A DNA stretch of 64,000 nucleotides, taken from Mytilisepta virgata (lineage: Eukaryota > Mollusca > Bivalvia > Mytilida > Mytilidae). This document shows, in pieces, positions 27,001 to 42,000 of the stretch. A model generated the notes under the pieces. That model made no database searches, was not told the DNA's origin, and saw only the letters and a list, made by a program, of their open reading frames with translations. The stretch lies in the NCBI GenBank assembly GCA_028015205.1, contig JAPWFG010000019.1, positions 2,976,001 to 3,040,000 of the forward strand. The letters are read 5' to 3'. How positions within the stretch are numbered: the stretch's first letter is position 1; each line of letters opens with the position of its first letter. Position numbers and translations under genes: made by a program.

Positions 27001-30000
27001 TAGGGTCATATATTTTTGTGTACAGGTGCATGATGAAGAGACTGACCATGTGACATAAGATGAAGGTCACATGACCCATATTACACGGTTGACTGGCTTT
27101 TCAGTTTTATGTAAAAAATCAGTTTTGATATACAAAGTGACCTATACTTCATTGACTTATGTTAAGTTTTACGTCTGAGTTCAGTTCTACGATACTAAGG
27201 GACGTACAGTCATATTACTTGGTGTGAGGATGCATCTCGGGGAGTAATACAGCCTCCCACCAAAATTAGGTCACTCTGACCTACTTATCATGCTTCATTG
27301 ACTTAGGTTAAGTTTTATGTCCAAGTTCAGAACTCCGATACCAAGGGACCTACAATCATATAACATACTGTGAGGATGCATCTCAGGATGTAACAGCCTC
27401 TCACCAAAATTAGGTCACTCTGACCTATTTATTGCTCTATATTGACATAGGTTAAGTTTTATGTCTGAGTTCAATTCTCCAATACCAGGGGACCTACAGT
27501 CATACAACTTGGTGTGAGGAAGCATCTCGGGGAGTAACAGCCTCCCATAAATTAGGTCACTCTGACCTACTTATGTCGCTTAATTGGTATAGGTTTTGTT
27601 TTGCGTCCGAGTTCAGTTCACCAATACTAAGGGACCTAAAATCATATTACTTGGTGTCATGGTGTACATCGGGCAGTAACACAGCCTCCAACCAAAATAA
27701 GGTCACTGACCTACTTATCGCACTTCATTTATTTAGGGTAAGTTTTATGTCTGAGTTCAGTTTTCTGATACCAAGCGATCAATAATCATTACTTGCTGTA
27801 ATGGTGCATCTCTGGGAGCTACACAGCCACACACCAAAATTAGTGGGGGTGTTGACTCTTTGAAACCCAGAGCGAGACTGGGTTTCAAAGAGTCAACACC
27901 TTTTTATATTTATTTTTTACATGCTCGGGATCAAGACCATATTGGTCGAAACGTTGGGTATTTTTAACTTTTTAGTTTGTTGTTGTTTTTTACGATTTTA
28001 TATTTGGTTTTGTTCGACTTGTGTATTTCATACATTTTAGTCATTTTACGCCCCATTTTGACAGCTCACCATTTCCATTTATTTTTCTTGTTAATTATGT
28101 TTTCTGATTGGCTGAGTTTCCAAACATTTTCTCTGAAACTGCTTGGCCAAATAGAACAAAACTTGACAGAAGCATACATGGGAGGATCTTTACAAACTTT
28201 CCCCATTTCGTCCATGGGAAGCTCTTGTATCCGATTGGTTGATATACAAAAATCTTCTCCTCTGAAATCACTAGGCCAAATGGAACAAAACATGATAGGA
28301 AGCATATATGGGAGGTCCTTTATAAAGTTTCATTTCATCCCTATTGGTATACAGATATGGCCGCCATGGGCAGTTCTTGTTTCTCATTTCCTGATATAAA
28401 AAAAAGTTCTCCTCTGAAGTTGCTTGGCCAATTGGATCCAAGTTGCCTGGAAGCATCTATGGGAGGTTATTTACAAAGTTTCCTCATTTCGTCCTCATCG
28501 GTCAACAAACATGCCCGTCATGGCCAATTCTTGTTTCTCATTGGTTGATTAAAACAATTGACCAATGGGGAACAAACTTTGGTGGAATGGTCCTTGGATG
28601 GCCCCCTTCCACATTTATGTCCGGAATCCCTGACTTCCATCGGACATGGCTGCTGTTACTAAAAAAAGAAAAAAGGGGGGATGAATTTCAAAAAATTTTT
28701 TCTATGTAACAACATGGCCAATGTGAACCAGACTTGCCTGCAATGGTCCTTAGATCCTCTGTAAGATTTGTGTTCGATGACCCATATGATCAACCAAGAT
28801 GGCTGCCACAGCCCAACTTAGTTTAACATAGGACCCTATGGGAAATTCATTTAAAACTCTTCTTGTCTGAAACTACTGAGCCAATTTGAACCAAATTTAT
28901 CAGCAATGGCCAAATTTATAAATTGCGTCCGATGACCCGGACGATCAACCAAGATGGCCGCCACAGACTAACATAGTTTTAACATAGGACCCTAAGGATT
29001 CATTTAAAAAATCTTCTTGTCTGAAAGCACTCAGCCAATTTGAACCAGACTTGGCAGCCATGGTTATTAGATTGTCCTCTTTCAGAATTTTTTGTCCAAT
29101 TATACAGACGTTTATTTCTTAGGTGCTTTTATGGCTGTTGATTGGCAAATTGAATCGGGTGAACGATACAGGCTCCTGGGAGTTTCTAGTTTAAATGTTT
29201 ATATTAGAACATATATTTTGTATTTTTGTAGGTGTTAAAGGATACAACAAATAAACATGCCAAAAGGAACTGTTTAGAACCATTACTGCGGGCGTTCTCA
29301 ACTACACTACAAACATTGGCAGTATGTTTTATAGGTTTATACTAACCTGATATAGTTGTCATTTTACACATATATTCTGTATTTTACCAATTTTTTTAAG
29401 AGATAGATATTTGAAATTTTTAACAGTATACAGGGTAGATAGTTAACTGCTTAATATTTAAGAATTGTTTACAAGTATACAGGTTAGATAGTTAACTAGC
29501 TCCTTACAAGTCATAGTCCACTTAAATGGTACAAAACAGCTTGTAACACCAAAACTGAAAAATAAAGGAATTTTTTTTTACAGTTTCAGACAGAAGAAAG
29601 AATAACACCAGACAGTGAGACATTACCACCATTTACACCATTTTATATACCATATCCCAGAGTTTTGTCAGTAATGGATTCTAACATTCCATTCCCAAGA
29701 ACTAGCGGTGCCAGATTTTGTTCAGCAGGTATCTACTTACATTTCATACATTTCCTAATTAACTAAACATTCATTTATTTTCATTTTCCGTCTGCTTAAT
29801 AACTCAATGATTGCAGATATATACTACATATTCTGAACTTAATTGTGGTTTTTTAAAGGTTGTTTAGTTATTTTTGGAAGAACTAAAGAAGCAAAGAAAG
29901 GCCATTCAGGATCTGATATTACTCCAAAGTAAGTTTTTACATTTAAAAGATATAAGAATACACATGGAAGGTGGGACTTAAACAGGATTAATACATATAA

Positions 30001-33000
30001 TCTTTAGTACCAACCCTATTAAATAATCTAGCAAAACACATGGAAGATGGGACTAAAACAGGATTAATATATATAAGTGTCAATTTTATTAAAACTGTCT
30101 TATATTTAATCCTGTTTTGGTCTCACCTGGAACTAAAGTAAGAATATTCCCATTCTCTGTAATATGATATACTTTGTTAATTCTGCAAACTTGTTTTTAG
30201 CTCACCTGGCTAAAAGCAAGGGTGATCCTTTGCCATCACTTTGGGTCATCGTCCGTCTGTCCGTTAACTTTTCACATTTCAATCTTCTTCTGATAAACCA
30301 CTGAACCAAATGGAACCAAACTTGGCAGCAATGTTTCTGGGAAGGTCCTTTACAGAATTTATAATTTTGGTTCCGATCAAATATTCAACATGACTGCCAG
30401 GTCCAATAATGTGTTCTGATTGGCTGAAATTTATAAAAATCTTCTTGTCAGAAACCACAAGACCAAATGAACTTCTGCTTTGCAGGAATGTTCCTTAGAT
30501 GGTCCTCTACCAAAATTGTAATTTTGGTTACGATTGGAAATCCAAGATGGCCACCACTGTGTGACATAGTTAACATATGAACTTATTTGAAACACATACA
30601 AACAACTTCGTCTTTGAAACTGTTTCACAGATTGAATTGATAAAATGCCTGAATGATTGTATGATGGTCCTGTACCAAATTTATAATTTTGATGCCGATC
30701 GGAAATCCAAGATGGCTACCACTGCAGGATATACATTTTTGTAGTTAACACAGGACCAATGATTCAAAACCACAAGACCAAATGCACTTCTGCTTTACAG
30801 GAATGTTGCTTAGATGGTCCTCTACCAAATTTATAATTTTGGAGCCGATTGGAAATCAAAAATGGCCGCCACCTTGGGACATAGTTAACACAGGACCTTA
30901 TGGAAAATACGTACAAACAACTTCTTCTTCAAAACCATTTCACAGATTGAATTGATAATATGCCTGAATGATTGTATGATGGTCCTGTACCAAATTTATA
31001 ATTTTACTGCCGATCTGTCATCCAATGGGAAATACATACAAAAATCTTCTTCTAGAGAACCACTGAATGGATTGAAACCAAACATAGTATGAATGTTCCT
31101 TTTGATGTGCTGACCAAGTGTTGTTACTTTGATGCGGATCTGTCATTTAAGATGGCCACCAGCGGGGAACCTTGTTTAACATAGGATTCTATGGGAAATG
31201 CATACAAAATCTTCTTCCAGAGAACCACTGAATGGATTAAAATCAAACATAGCATGAATGTTCTTTTTGATGTGCTTACCAAGTGTTGTTACTTTGATGT
31301 TGATCTGTCATTTATGATGGCCACCAGCGGGGAACCTAGTTTAACATAGGACCTTGTCCAAAAATCTTCTTTTAGAGAACCACTGAATGGATTGAAACCA
31401 AACATAGGAAGAATGTTCCTTATGAGGTGCTTACCAAGCGTTCTTACTTTGGTGCTGATCTGTCATCCAAAATGGCCTCCAGCTGGGGACTTAGTTTAAC
31501 ATAGGACCCTATGGGAAAAACATACAAACAGCTTCTTCTTGAAAATTACTGAATAGATTGAAACCAAACATGGCATGGATGTTAATCTCAAGGTCCTTTA
31601 GCAATGAACAAATGCAATATTATGTGAGTGATACAATAGTTAGATACATTAGGCTATTAAAGTGACCTATAAATATGGGGTTTCTGAAATTTTGACAAAT
31701 AAGAAAACAGATAATGAGATGTTATAATAGACAGGTTTTGGACGGATTGTGGGAAATTCAAAATTACGAGAAAATATCCAATTTTAAAGAAATATTTCTT
31801 GTTTTCTGCACTGAAAACCATACTATGAAACACAATATGAATCATAATTTTGTAAATAAGAAATAAATATGTCTGGCAGTGCAAAAAAGGAAATCCAGCA
31901 ATAAATAAAGTCTACAGGACATTAAAAATAATTTAATAGCAATTAAAGGCTCTTAAGATTCAAATGCTGATCAAGTCATTGTGCAAGTTCTCTACCCTTC
32001 ATCTAGCTGAAATGAAATTATGACCCAACTTATGCTAGTTATCTGTTTCCATCAATCCTCAAAAAGTGTCATATGTATAATCAAGTTTACAATAATTTAC
32101 AATGAGTTCCAGCTCATAGCATAGTAGTATTGTTTAAACAAATTCCACATTTTTATGACACATTTTAACATGTAACAAGTAAACAAAAGCAATTCAACAT
32201 ACATGTATTCAACTGTTTGGTGATTATCAGAATGGACTACAGTTTGTTATATAACTTTGTAAATTTTCAGAGCAATGTCAGATTTAAACAACATTGTCCA
32301 GAAAGGAAAGCTTCGTCCAACTCACCAAACAGTCCCATACAATTTTGCCGCATTTTCTAGAAGTCCACCAGCATCCTCAATCAGCATGTATTATTCTGAT
32401 CGATATGTAAGTATAACTTATACAGTTATTAAGGATATCTACAAAATACACTTGTTCAGAGTGTATTTTACCCTACCAGGGTTTAGATTAGATATACTAA
32501 CCAGAATTATGGTATTTGCTTGTTGTCATTCTTTGTCACTGTAAATACTGGTTTCTGCTTGCTTTAAATTTGTTAAACATCAGTATATCTTTGCAATATT
32601 TTAAAACAATTGCCCTGTATGTTAAATAAAGGTTGTAATTGATTTTAGGGAATTTGACCTTGCTTGTTTTATTTCAGCAAGTGTAAAAGGGTTTTTAAAA
32701 TTTGGCATCTTTAATATAAGATATACATGTATTATTATTCCAATCTTGTTATTTGACTACATGAATATATAAATATAAAAAAAAAATTATATGCCAACAT
32801 CTTTTTTCAAAATTTTATAATTTTGTTGTTGTCACATTGGCATTTATATCATGTTTCTTTTCAATTTTAGCTCACCTGACCCATAGGTCAAGTGAACTTT
32901 TCTCATCACTTGGCGTGCGTCGTCGTCCATTGTTGTTGTCCATTAACTTATAACAAAAATCTTCTCCTCTGAAACTACTGGGCCAAATGGAACCAAACTT

Positions 33001-36000
33001 GGCCTAAAGCATCATTAGGGAATCTAGTTTACAAAATGTGTCCTATGACCCCACCTGCCAACCTGGTTAAATATAGAAGATAGGGGAAAACTGCAGTTTT
33101 TGTCTTATATCTCAAAAGCTAAAGCATTTAGAGCAAAATTGACAGGGTAAAAATGCCAAGATCTACCTGCCATGAAATTTTCAGACAAATCAGTCAACCC
33201 TTTGTTGGATTATTGCCCCTGAATTGTTAATTTTAAGGACATTTTGCCATTTTAGCTTATTATCTTGAATATTATTATAGATAAAGACAAACTGTAGACA
33301 GCGAAAATGTTCAACAAAGTAAGATCTACAAATAAGTCAACATGACCAAAATCGTTAATTGATCACTTATAGGAGTTTTTTCCCTTTAAAGACAATTTTT
33401 CCCTTTTTTTTTCGTCAACTTTGTAAACTTTTAAAATTATTCTCCTCTGATACTACAAGATCAACTTCAGCCAAACTTAGGCTGGAAGATCCTTAGGGTA
33501 TCTAGTATAAAGTTTGTGTTTTATTTTCTTGTCCATTGACATTGCTGCCATGGCTAAAATAGAACATAGCTGAAAAATGCACTTTTTGGCTCATATCTCC
33601 AAAACTAAAGCAGTTAGAGCAAAACTGACAGAAGTAAATATGTTTATGAGGTCAATATCTACCTGCCAGGAAATTTTCAGATGAATCAGTCAACCCATTT
33701 TCGGGTTATTGCCTATGAATTGTTAATTTTCAGGAAATTTTGCAGTTTTAGATTATCTTAGTGGATACATGTCGGTATGACACCTGCCTTAGTGCCTATT
33801 GACCTTGACCTCAATTTCTTTTAACGCATTTTACTTTGACTTTCAAAATGTCGGGTATCAGATAATCATTATTATGTGTCCATGTGCATACTCAGGCGAG
33901 ACATGCAGTGTGTCCACTCTTGTTTATTATAGATAAAGACGATCTGTAAACAGCAAAAATGTTCAGCAAACTAAGATCTAAAATAAAACATATGACCAAA
34001 ATTGTCAATTGACCCCTTATAGGAGTTTTTGCCCTTGAAAGATTATTTACATTTTAACAGTAATTATCAGTAAAAATAGTGGTCTGACATATTGTCAGAT
34101 TTTTAGAGCATAGCTTGAAATAAATGAAATGGTATCTGTACAAGTAAAATGGAGGGTCAAGGTCATTGAAAAAGTCTATAGCAACTGATGAAAAAGTCCT
34201 TAGCAACCATATATATTTGGGTTAAGGACTCTTTAATTTACCTCTACAAGAAAAAAAATCAAGAGTCAAGGTCATTGAAAAGGTCCATAGCAACCGATGA
34301 AAAAGTCCCTTGCAACCATATATATTTAGATTCAGGACATATAATATAGCTGTACTACATGTAGTCAATATGGAGGCTCAAGGGTGAAGTCAGTGAAAAA
34401 GTCCATAGCAACCATATATATTTGGGTTCAGGATTCTATATTTTAGCTGTACAAGTCAATATAAAGGCGAAAAATGCAACAGTATACATTAAATAGCAAA
34501 ACTAATCATTGATGCTTGATCTACACAAGAAATAACAGGTGAGCGATTCAGGCTTTTGGGATCCTCTTGTATTTTATTTCCATATCTTCAAACTGACAAT
34601 ATTTTCAGAAAACCCTAAATAAGAGTAAATATAGAGTGACTGGAAAAAAATACAACCCAGAAACAAGAGATACAGAATCTAAGAAACCAATGATTGGTCC
34701 TGTGAAAATTTACGACAGCAGTAGACTACTAGCCATGCATAAAGTTCTTGGTGAACATTACATGTAAGTTTTGGGAAATTTTGGGAAGCATATATGACCT
34801 GCTTTGTCTATCTTTCCTGAGCAAAACATTAATTGGCTTTCAGATGAAAATTTGAGATTGCCTAAAGATATATCTTTTTACTTTTGACTGATTTTTATTT
34901 ACCACAAAATACAGGCCAAATTCAATTTCAATTATTGTGGTCAGTACCTTTCAGGACATATGCCCATTGAAATATTGATAGATTGATTGATTCATTATTG
35001 CTTAATGTTCAGAGGTAAATATTGAATGCTTATTCAGGACAGCTTTATGGGCTAAGCTCGTGATCCATCACAAGTGCCTAGCCCATTGAAATAGGAAATC
35101 AGCAAAATTTGATGCTTTCTTAATTTTTGTTTATCCCAACATCCATCTTTTTACTTACCATTAATATTATTGACCATTTTAAAAATACATTCCGATTTCA
35201 ATTTTCACCATAGCGGCCTATATCTTTCAGATGTTATGACCCTTGGAAATATGGAAGTAGTCAAAATTGCTTATTTAAGGCATTATTTTAGTTTGCCTTA
35301 GCATACATCTTTCTAATTTTAATGAATATCATATACCATAAAATACAGGTCAATTTTTAATTTGGCTATCCTGTCCAGATCTTTTCTGGACTTATACCTC
35401 ATGACAATAGGGAAATCAGCAAAATATGATTGTTTTCTTGATGGTAACTAATGTTAATTTTCATAGTCTGTTGCATTCATTGTGAGTTGTCACTTATCTG
35501 ATTTGAGCTATTCATTGGTCAACAACAGAAACAAAGGTTAGAGAACTTATTATTTGATAGGTTGTTTTTAAAAGATTTTATGATGCATTCAAATATTTGA
35601 AAAATAGTTTTTTAAAGTGAATTTGAAAACAGAAATTTTAAAAGAATTAACCTTTGTCAGATGATATGAATACTTCCCAGTACAACTTATGGAGGGAGGT
35701 ACCTAATTGAATGACCCTAGCTCTGTCAAGGGAAAATCTTGAAAGCCAAGAGTTAATAGGTACATGACAAAAATATCCTCAATTTCTTCTTATTCAGACT
35801 TAATTTAGAATAAACCCAACCTGTTATGATAAAACATAAATGACCAATTCAATAATTAATGTAGAGGTAAAAACGTTAATGTGAACAATACGATAGATTC
35901 AGTATAACTTTTCTTCACACATATATACATGTATTAAAATAACATCCCATTGAATTTACCTTCTTTTTTTCGCTCACTTGCCACAAAAGCTTCATATCGT

Positions 36001-39000
36001 GCTTCGCCGTTCATATTATACAAGTACCTGATATGAAAATAACTTTGTAATATATATTTACAACAGAAATTTACATTTTGGTGGATACTAGAATTAAACT
36101 GTCGAATAGGGGAAATAAGCCACCTTCAATTGTTTGACTCCTACATGTAAAATTAAATAGAAAGTCACATGGTCAGTCAGAAAACATTGAATACAAATTT
36201 AAAAAACAAGACAACAGTACTGATTGTTTGTTTTCTTCCACTAAATTGCTTTTCAAACAGAAATGCTTAAGCTAGATCTAGTTTTAGTTTCTTAAACAAC
36301 TGATAGGTATTAATTTTTACAAGAAAGCCTATTTTTTTCAGCTGTGAATGTTTTCATATGAACTTTTTTTTGCAATTTATTTCTGTTAAGTTCTTATGCA
36401 AACATCTTAGATTTTAGAAGAGATAATTTTTGTGATTTCCCATAAAAAAAGATACCATCTTTAAGATATGAAATTTTAATCGCTCTCAGACATGTAAGCT
36501 CATGACCCCAATATTTCTAACATTTTAGAACATATTTTGGTTATTTCATTCACCATGCAGTTTTTAAAAAAAATTCTACAGGGTTATTCAGGTACCTTCT
36601 ACCTTGATAGAAAAAATGAAGTTGCATTGTTTACATCTTGACAGCTAAGATATTGTTTATTTCAGAATAAATCCTTCAGACATTTCTACCATGTGTAATC
36701 ATAATGCAAGTATGTCAGCCACTGTTGGCAGAAAGGATCTGGTACAGGTAAGATTGAAAATAGATAATTTAATTACTGATGTTACAGATAATTTCATTGG
36801 CTAAAGGATGACCACAATAGTTCCTATTCTTTAACATGGTTATAGGTTTTAGGCCACACCACCACTAAGGGTTTGAAGAAATCTTTCAGTGAAATGATAC
36901 ATTAATGGAATTATATGGATTAAATTTTTGAACAGCCAATGCAGTATAACTTGATTTGTATGAGGTTTAGCTTTCTAATGAAAATTTTATAAGTATCTAA
37001 TTGGCCCAAACCAGGTGAAATCAAATGCTTTAAATGAATTACTTTTTCATACCATCATTAAAATTGTGTGGAGAAATGCTGGCAGATTATGCATGATCAA
37101 ATCAAGTTCTTTAACATGTCAGAGTATTTAATGCTTTTGTGCAGTTTTTAATGCATGGCCAAATTTGTATATTATTGTAAGAGAAAGTAGGAAAGATAAT
37201 ATTTTATGCCCCACCTGTGATAATAATCTTTTAGTTTAAAGTAGTTTGATTATTCATTTTATCCCCTTTTTCTATAACGATCAAAACAAAAAGCATTAGG
37301 GTAAAAATGATACACATTGTTTTCAGATTGAATACCGGTAGCTATTGAATTAATGGTGGCTATTTCTACACCAGTTCCTTAAATAAACCATTTACTTCAA
37401 TAGTGAAATGTTAGGGAAAGTTTAATTTTGGTCAATGATAACAAATTTTCACATTTTTCATTGTAATGATGAATACATTTAATATGTTCTGTAGCTATGG
37501 TCTCTGGTTGCATTAATGGCTGACAAGAGACTACAACCATCGGATGACCCAGATGATGGTCCACCATGGGGAAGATATCCATTTGGTAGAAGCTTATTAC
37601 AGTCATTGTGAGTCATTCAATTAAAATTAATGTTATAGCAAATCAAAAGATACAGAGTTTTGTTTCAACCATCCTGGGTACTGTTTCACTAAAGGTCGTA
37701 AGAGTTACGATCAGTCGTAACTTATATATATTCAAAAGATTTACGGTCAGTCATAACTCTTATGACCTTTAGTGAAACAGTACTCTGTTATATTAAATGT
37801 AAAATAGAGTGATAAGAAATATTTTTGAATGGTATTTTCTACATACTGTAAAGTTAATTGAATATAACAGAGATTATTTCTTATGGTAGGAGGTACCTAA
37901 TTGGGCTATATTTCAGATTTTATAAAATTTAGCATGCAACTAGAATACGTTGAACTGCATCTGAATATCAAAAAAATAATGTATGTCCCTTTAATACTTC
38001 CCGAAATATGGTGTTTCAAGTTTTTGCAAACAGATCTGTAAATACAAAGAATGCACATAGATATTGCTACAAAAAGACACATATTTTGACTTCAAGTTAT
38101 GATTTCTCAAAATCCAATCCCTAGAATCTAAAAAAAAGATATATTAAATCCAATGAAATCTATTTTTATTGATATAAAATTTATAAGGGGTCACCAGATT
38201 TGTTTTTCTAGTATATTAGATTTATAACTATATGAAGAGTGAAAATGAGCGTCAAAAAACCAAAATAAGCAAAATATCGTCACAGCGTCGCAATAAAAAA
38301 TGTAAATTTTTAGTGTTTTTACAGATAGGACGTATAGTTAGATGATTTCAACAACGAAAACGAAGCTGGTGACCCTATGCTTTTTTTAGTATCATTGAAA
38401 CGAAAATGTTGACAGCAATAACATATCGTTTTTAAAGAAATTTCTAGGGATTAGCTTTTGAGAAATGACGATTTAAAGGGAAATTATTAATCATTTTCGG
38501 CAGTTTTTATATGAAATCTACAGTAAAAGACCTTTATGTTAAGGATTTTAAATCAACCCTATTGAAGAAATATAAAAGCTAAATGTAAAATCTTTTCGAT
38601 GTTTAGATGCAGTTTCGAATATTCCAGCTGTGTGTAAATTTTGTTGTCTGAAACTACTGAGCGAATTGGAACCAAAATTGGCAGCAATGGTCATTAGATA
38701 CTTCCCTTTCAGACCTGGCCTGTCAATCAACATGGTCACCAAAGCTGAACTTAGTTTAACGTAGGACCCTATGTGAAAATTTACTTTGCAGATCATCATA
38801 CCTTAAACTTGGCCATCAGGAACCAGACAAATGACAGCAATGGTCCTCTTTCAGAATTGTGTTTCATAACCTTGAATGTTAACTAAGATGGCCACTGCAC
38901 TCTAACTTTGTTTAACATTGTACCTATGGGAAAACCAGCGAAGATAACCGCTAAACTTAAATTTTCAGTCCTGCTGAAGGTGGACAAGTTAAATCCAGGT

Positions 39001-42000
39001 GAGCGATACATGCTCTTGAAAGCCTCTAGGTTTTTAAAAACATGACATTTTCTACAAAAGATGCATAACTAATGGCTTCACAGCAAGTTGTGATAAATAT
39101 ACATGTATTTGTCGTATGAATGAAATTTACATTATACTGGTAGTAAATGTATCTGTTTCTTTTACTATACATATAATTACTTGATTAAATATGTGGTATT
39201 TGATGTTACAGAATAAAGTATTATATCAAGTTAAGAGATGTCCAGACACTAGCCATGCTATGTTGTGTGTTCTGGAGTAAACAAGATTTGTTGACAACTC
39301 CACCACCTAAACCTCAACAGTCTATTTCTGTAGATTATGCAGCTCCATCAAATGTAAGCTATTCAATTGTATTACCGTATAATATATTGTTTTCTTTTTC
39401 AGAAATTCACTTTAAGTTCAATTTTCTTACTGTGTGTTCTACATGTATAAACTGTTTAAGAAAATAGCTAAAATACAAAAAATAAATAACAAAACATTTT
39501 CTGTTTCATTCCCTTGTTTTTTTACTACTTATTAATGTTTGCCTTTGTTAATATTTAGATGCATCCGATTTTAAACCATGTTAACTTTTAAGATATAGCT
39601 AGTTGTTATCTAAAATTTAGAAGATTTTAGTGAAGCTATGACTTTTTCAATAAGGAATAGTTTTCTATATATGTGGGACACACAGTAGCAATAAAGTTTG
39701 GTAACATAGACCATAATTAATTAAATCCTAGATTCTCATCAATAACAAATATTAGTGGTGGGTTGATATTTTTTTTTGAATAACTGCAAAATTACTGGCA
39801 TTGTTATTGGCAGGGATTAATGCTTGATGCTCAAGTTGACCTCAGACTAATTATTGGAAAGGTTCTATTATGATTTGTTTTTTTACCATCATTATATCCT
39901 ACCAATCTTTATGGTTGATGTGTTTGAGTAGATGACATACTCACCATGTCTGTATCATATGTTACACAAAGTAATTAAAACCAAAACTGAAAAAACAAAG
40001 CTGTAACTGGTTTTAAGGTACAGCTTTAATAAATTCTTTATGTAGATAACGTTTATCATTAGGACAAAACGGGAGTAAAACAATTGAATCATCAGGAAAA
40101 TACCAGGAAGGTGGTGATGAGAATCTAGGAATTTATTTAACATGGCCTTATTGTCACTTTATTGCAGTGTGATGAAGGATTTTTAAAAAGTCCATTCAAA
40201 TTTAACTCCTGACATCTTATTACACGTATTTTATAGAAATTTAATTTTTACAGTAACATGCATTTCCACTTTATCTAAACAATTTGTTCTTGATGTGATT
40301 CTGTTATGAACTGTCCACTTCATTTTGCATATGCTACAAAGGAATTACTATAATAATACAAGACTCATATTTAAAAAGAATTGCATCAACAATATATATG
40401 AATTTTACTAGAACAAAGGTCCAGAAGATATTTTCATCAGTTCATCTTTAGAAGAAAAGAGAAAAATTGGCAAAAAAGTATTGTCTTAATAAACATTTTT
40501 TGCATCTAAATAAAATGTTGGTGAAAATATCTTTTTGTAGTCTTCTTGGATGATCCAAACTATATTTGGTCACCTTGACCTACATTTTATGTATGAAGTT
40601 CTTTGGTAGAATTTGCATTTAATAGGTGTTTGGCTAAATATTTTTATTATACATTTCAACAACATTTGAGTCACTGTGACCCACTCTTGAAGCTTGTTAG
40701 ACTTTGGAATTTGTATAGGTTTGTTTCTCTGAAACTGGTGATAGTTTATCATTGCCATTCTGGTATATATTGTAAGCAATCTTCTCACTTAAAGTAACAC
40801 ATATGTACCATTGTGAAAAATATGTCAAAGGTACTTGCATTTTAATTCATTACATCAGAACTTGATCTTATCTCGACAGGATGCAGAATGCAATAACTAA
40901 AATCTTTCAGTTATAATCTATTACAAAAAGTACATCTGTTGCATTAACTCATTAGTCTTGCAATATTGTCTGTAAACAATGATTTGCAAAAATTACTGTA
41001 TGCAATAATTTCTAATTATATAGTAGTCTTTCTTTCAAATTAATAAATGTTAACTTGTTTGGCAATCAGAATTGTCAACATTGAACATTGTATAAAAAAG
41101 AACTTTTGTAAAAAAAAATATTGCTTAATTAATAAAATTCACAAAATAATATTGAGATTTAAAATGTGACACAATTGAGTAGAAACATGCGTGCACCTAC
41201 TGTTTATTTACTAGATGGAAGCTAGTTATTCTTTGGGAAGTAGTACTGACAGTGGATGGAATGTTTTACGTAAGTCTTGCACGTTTGGGGATCTCAGAGG
41301 GATTACTTTTCTTCATTGTTATTCCTCTCATCTAATTTAGAATTTTGTTTACTAAAGAATATTGTTGTGCATACTAAGATTCCATGGAAGAGATTTCTTC
41401 ACAATGTGAGAAAAGTAATCCAACACTAAATTTGAATTGTAAATATGCCAGGCTAAGCCAGTTGTGATATTTACTGTTCTCCTTTGTGTCTTTCCATATC
41501 TTAACAGAATTTTCAGTTAATGGGGAATAATTAAGTTTTTTAAAATTAGTATTGGTATTTGATTTTACCCATGATGTTACTGGAATACATTGAAACAGAC
41601 CTGAAAACAACAAATCCTATCATTATGTATTAATGAAAAATGGTTTTTCTATACTTTGGGTAAAATATTAGGAATATATCTCTTAAAAACAGCAGTACTA
41701 AGTGTATGGAAAGGCATTATAGATTCCTTTGTTGCTATAGTAATACAAATGTTTTATTTCAGAATAATCAGGTTGGTAATGGGTAGTTACATAGTATTAG
41801 TTCATTCATTGTAGAAACAGTGGTCATTGTAGCCATGTTTCTTCTGGAAAATGTCATATCGTCACAATATTTATGGTTTATAAAAGGTGTGGCTGCTTAG
41901 ATGCTGATCACTTGTCAAAACAATCATTTTGATTTTCCCTGAGAATAAACACAAGAAAAGTTTCTCATGGGCTTCTTCATTTGTGTGTTTATAATATTCT

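Noticed and set aside
27977..28709. Frames of 61-140 codons on both strands
   Set aside because: They come from TAGCTCACC copy D units and the shared module.
36666..36747. Reading exon 15 with ATG-initial alternative frames
   Set aside because: Only the phase carried from exon 14 gives VGRKDLVQ and joins exon 16.
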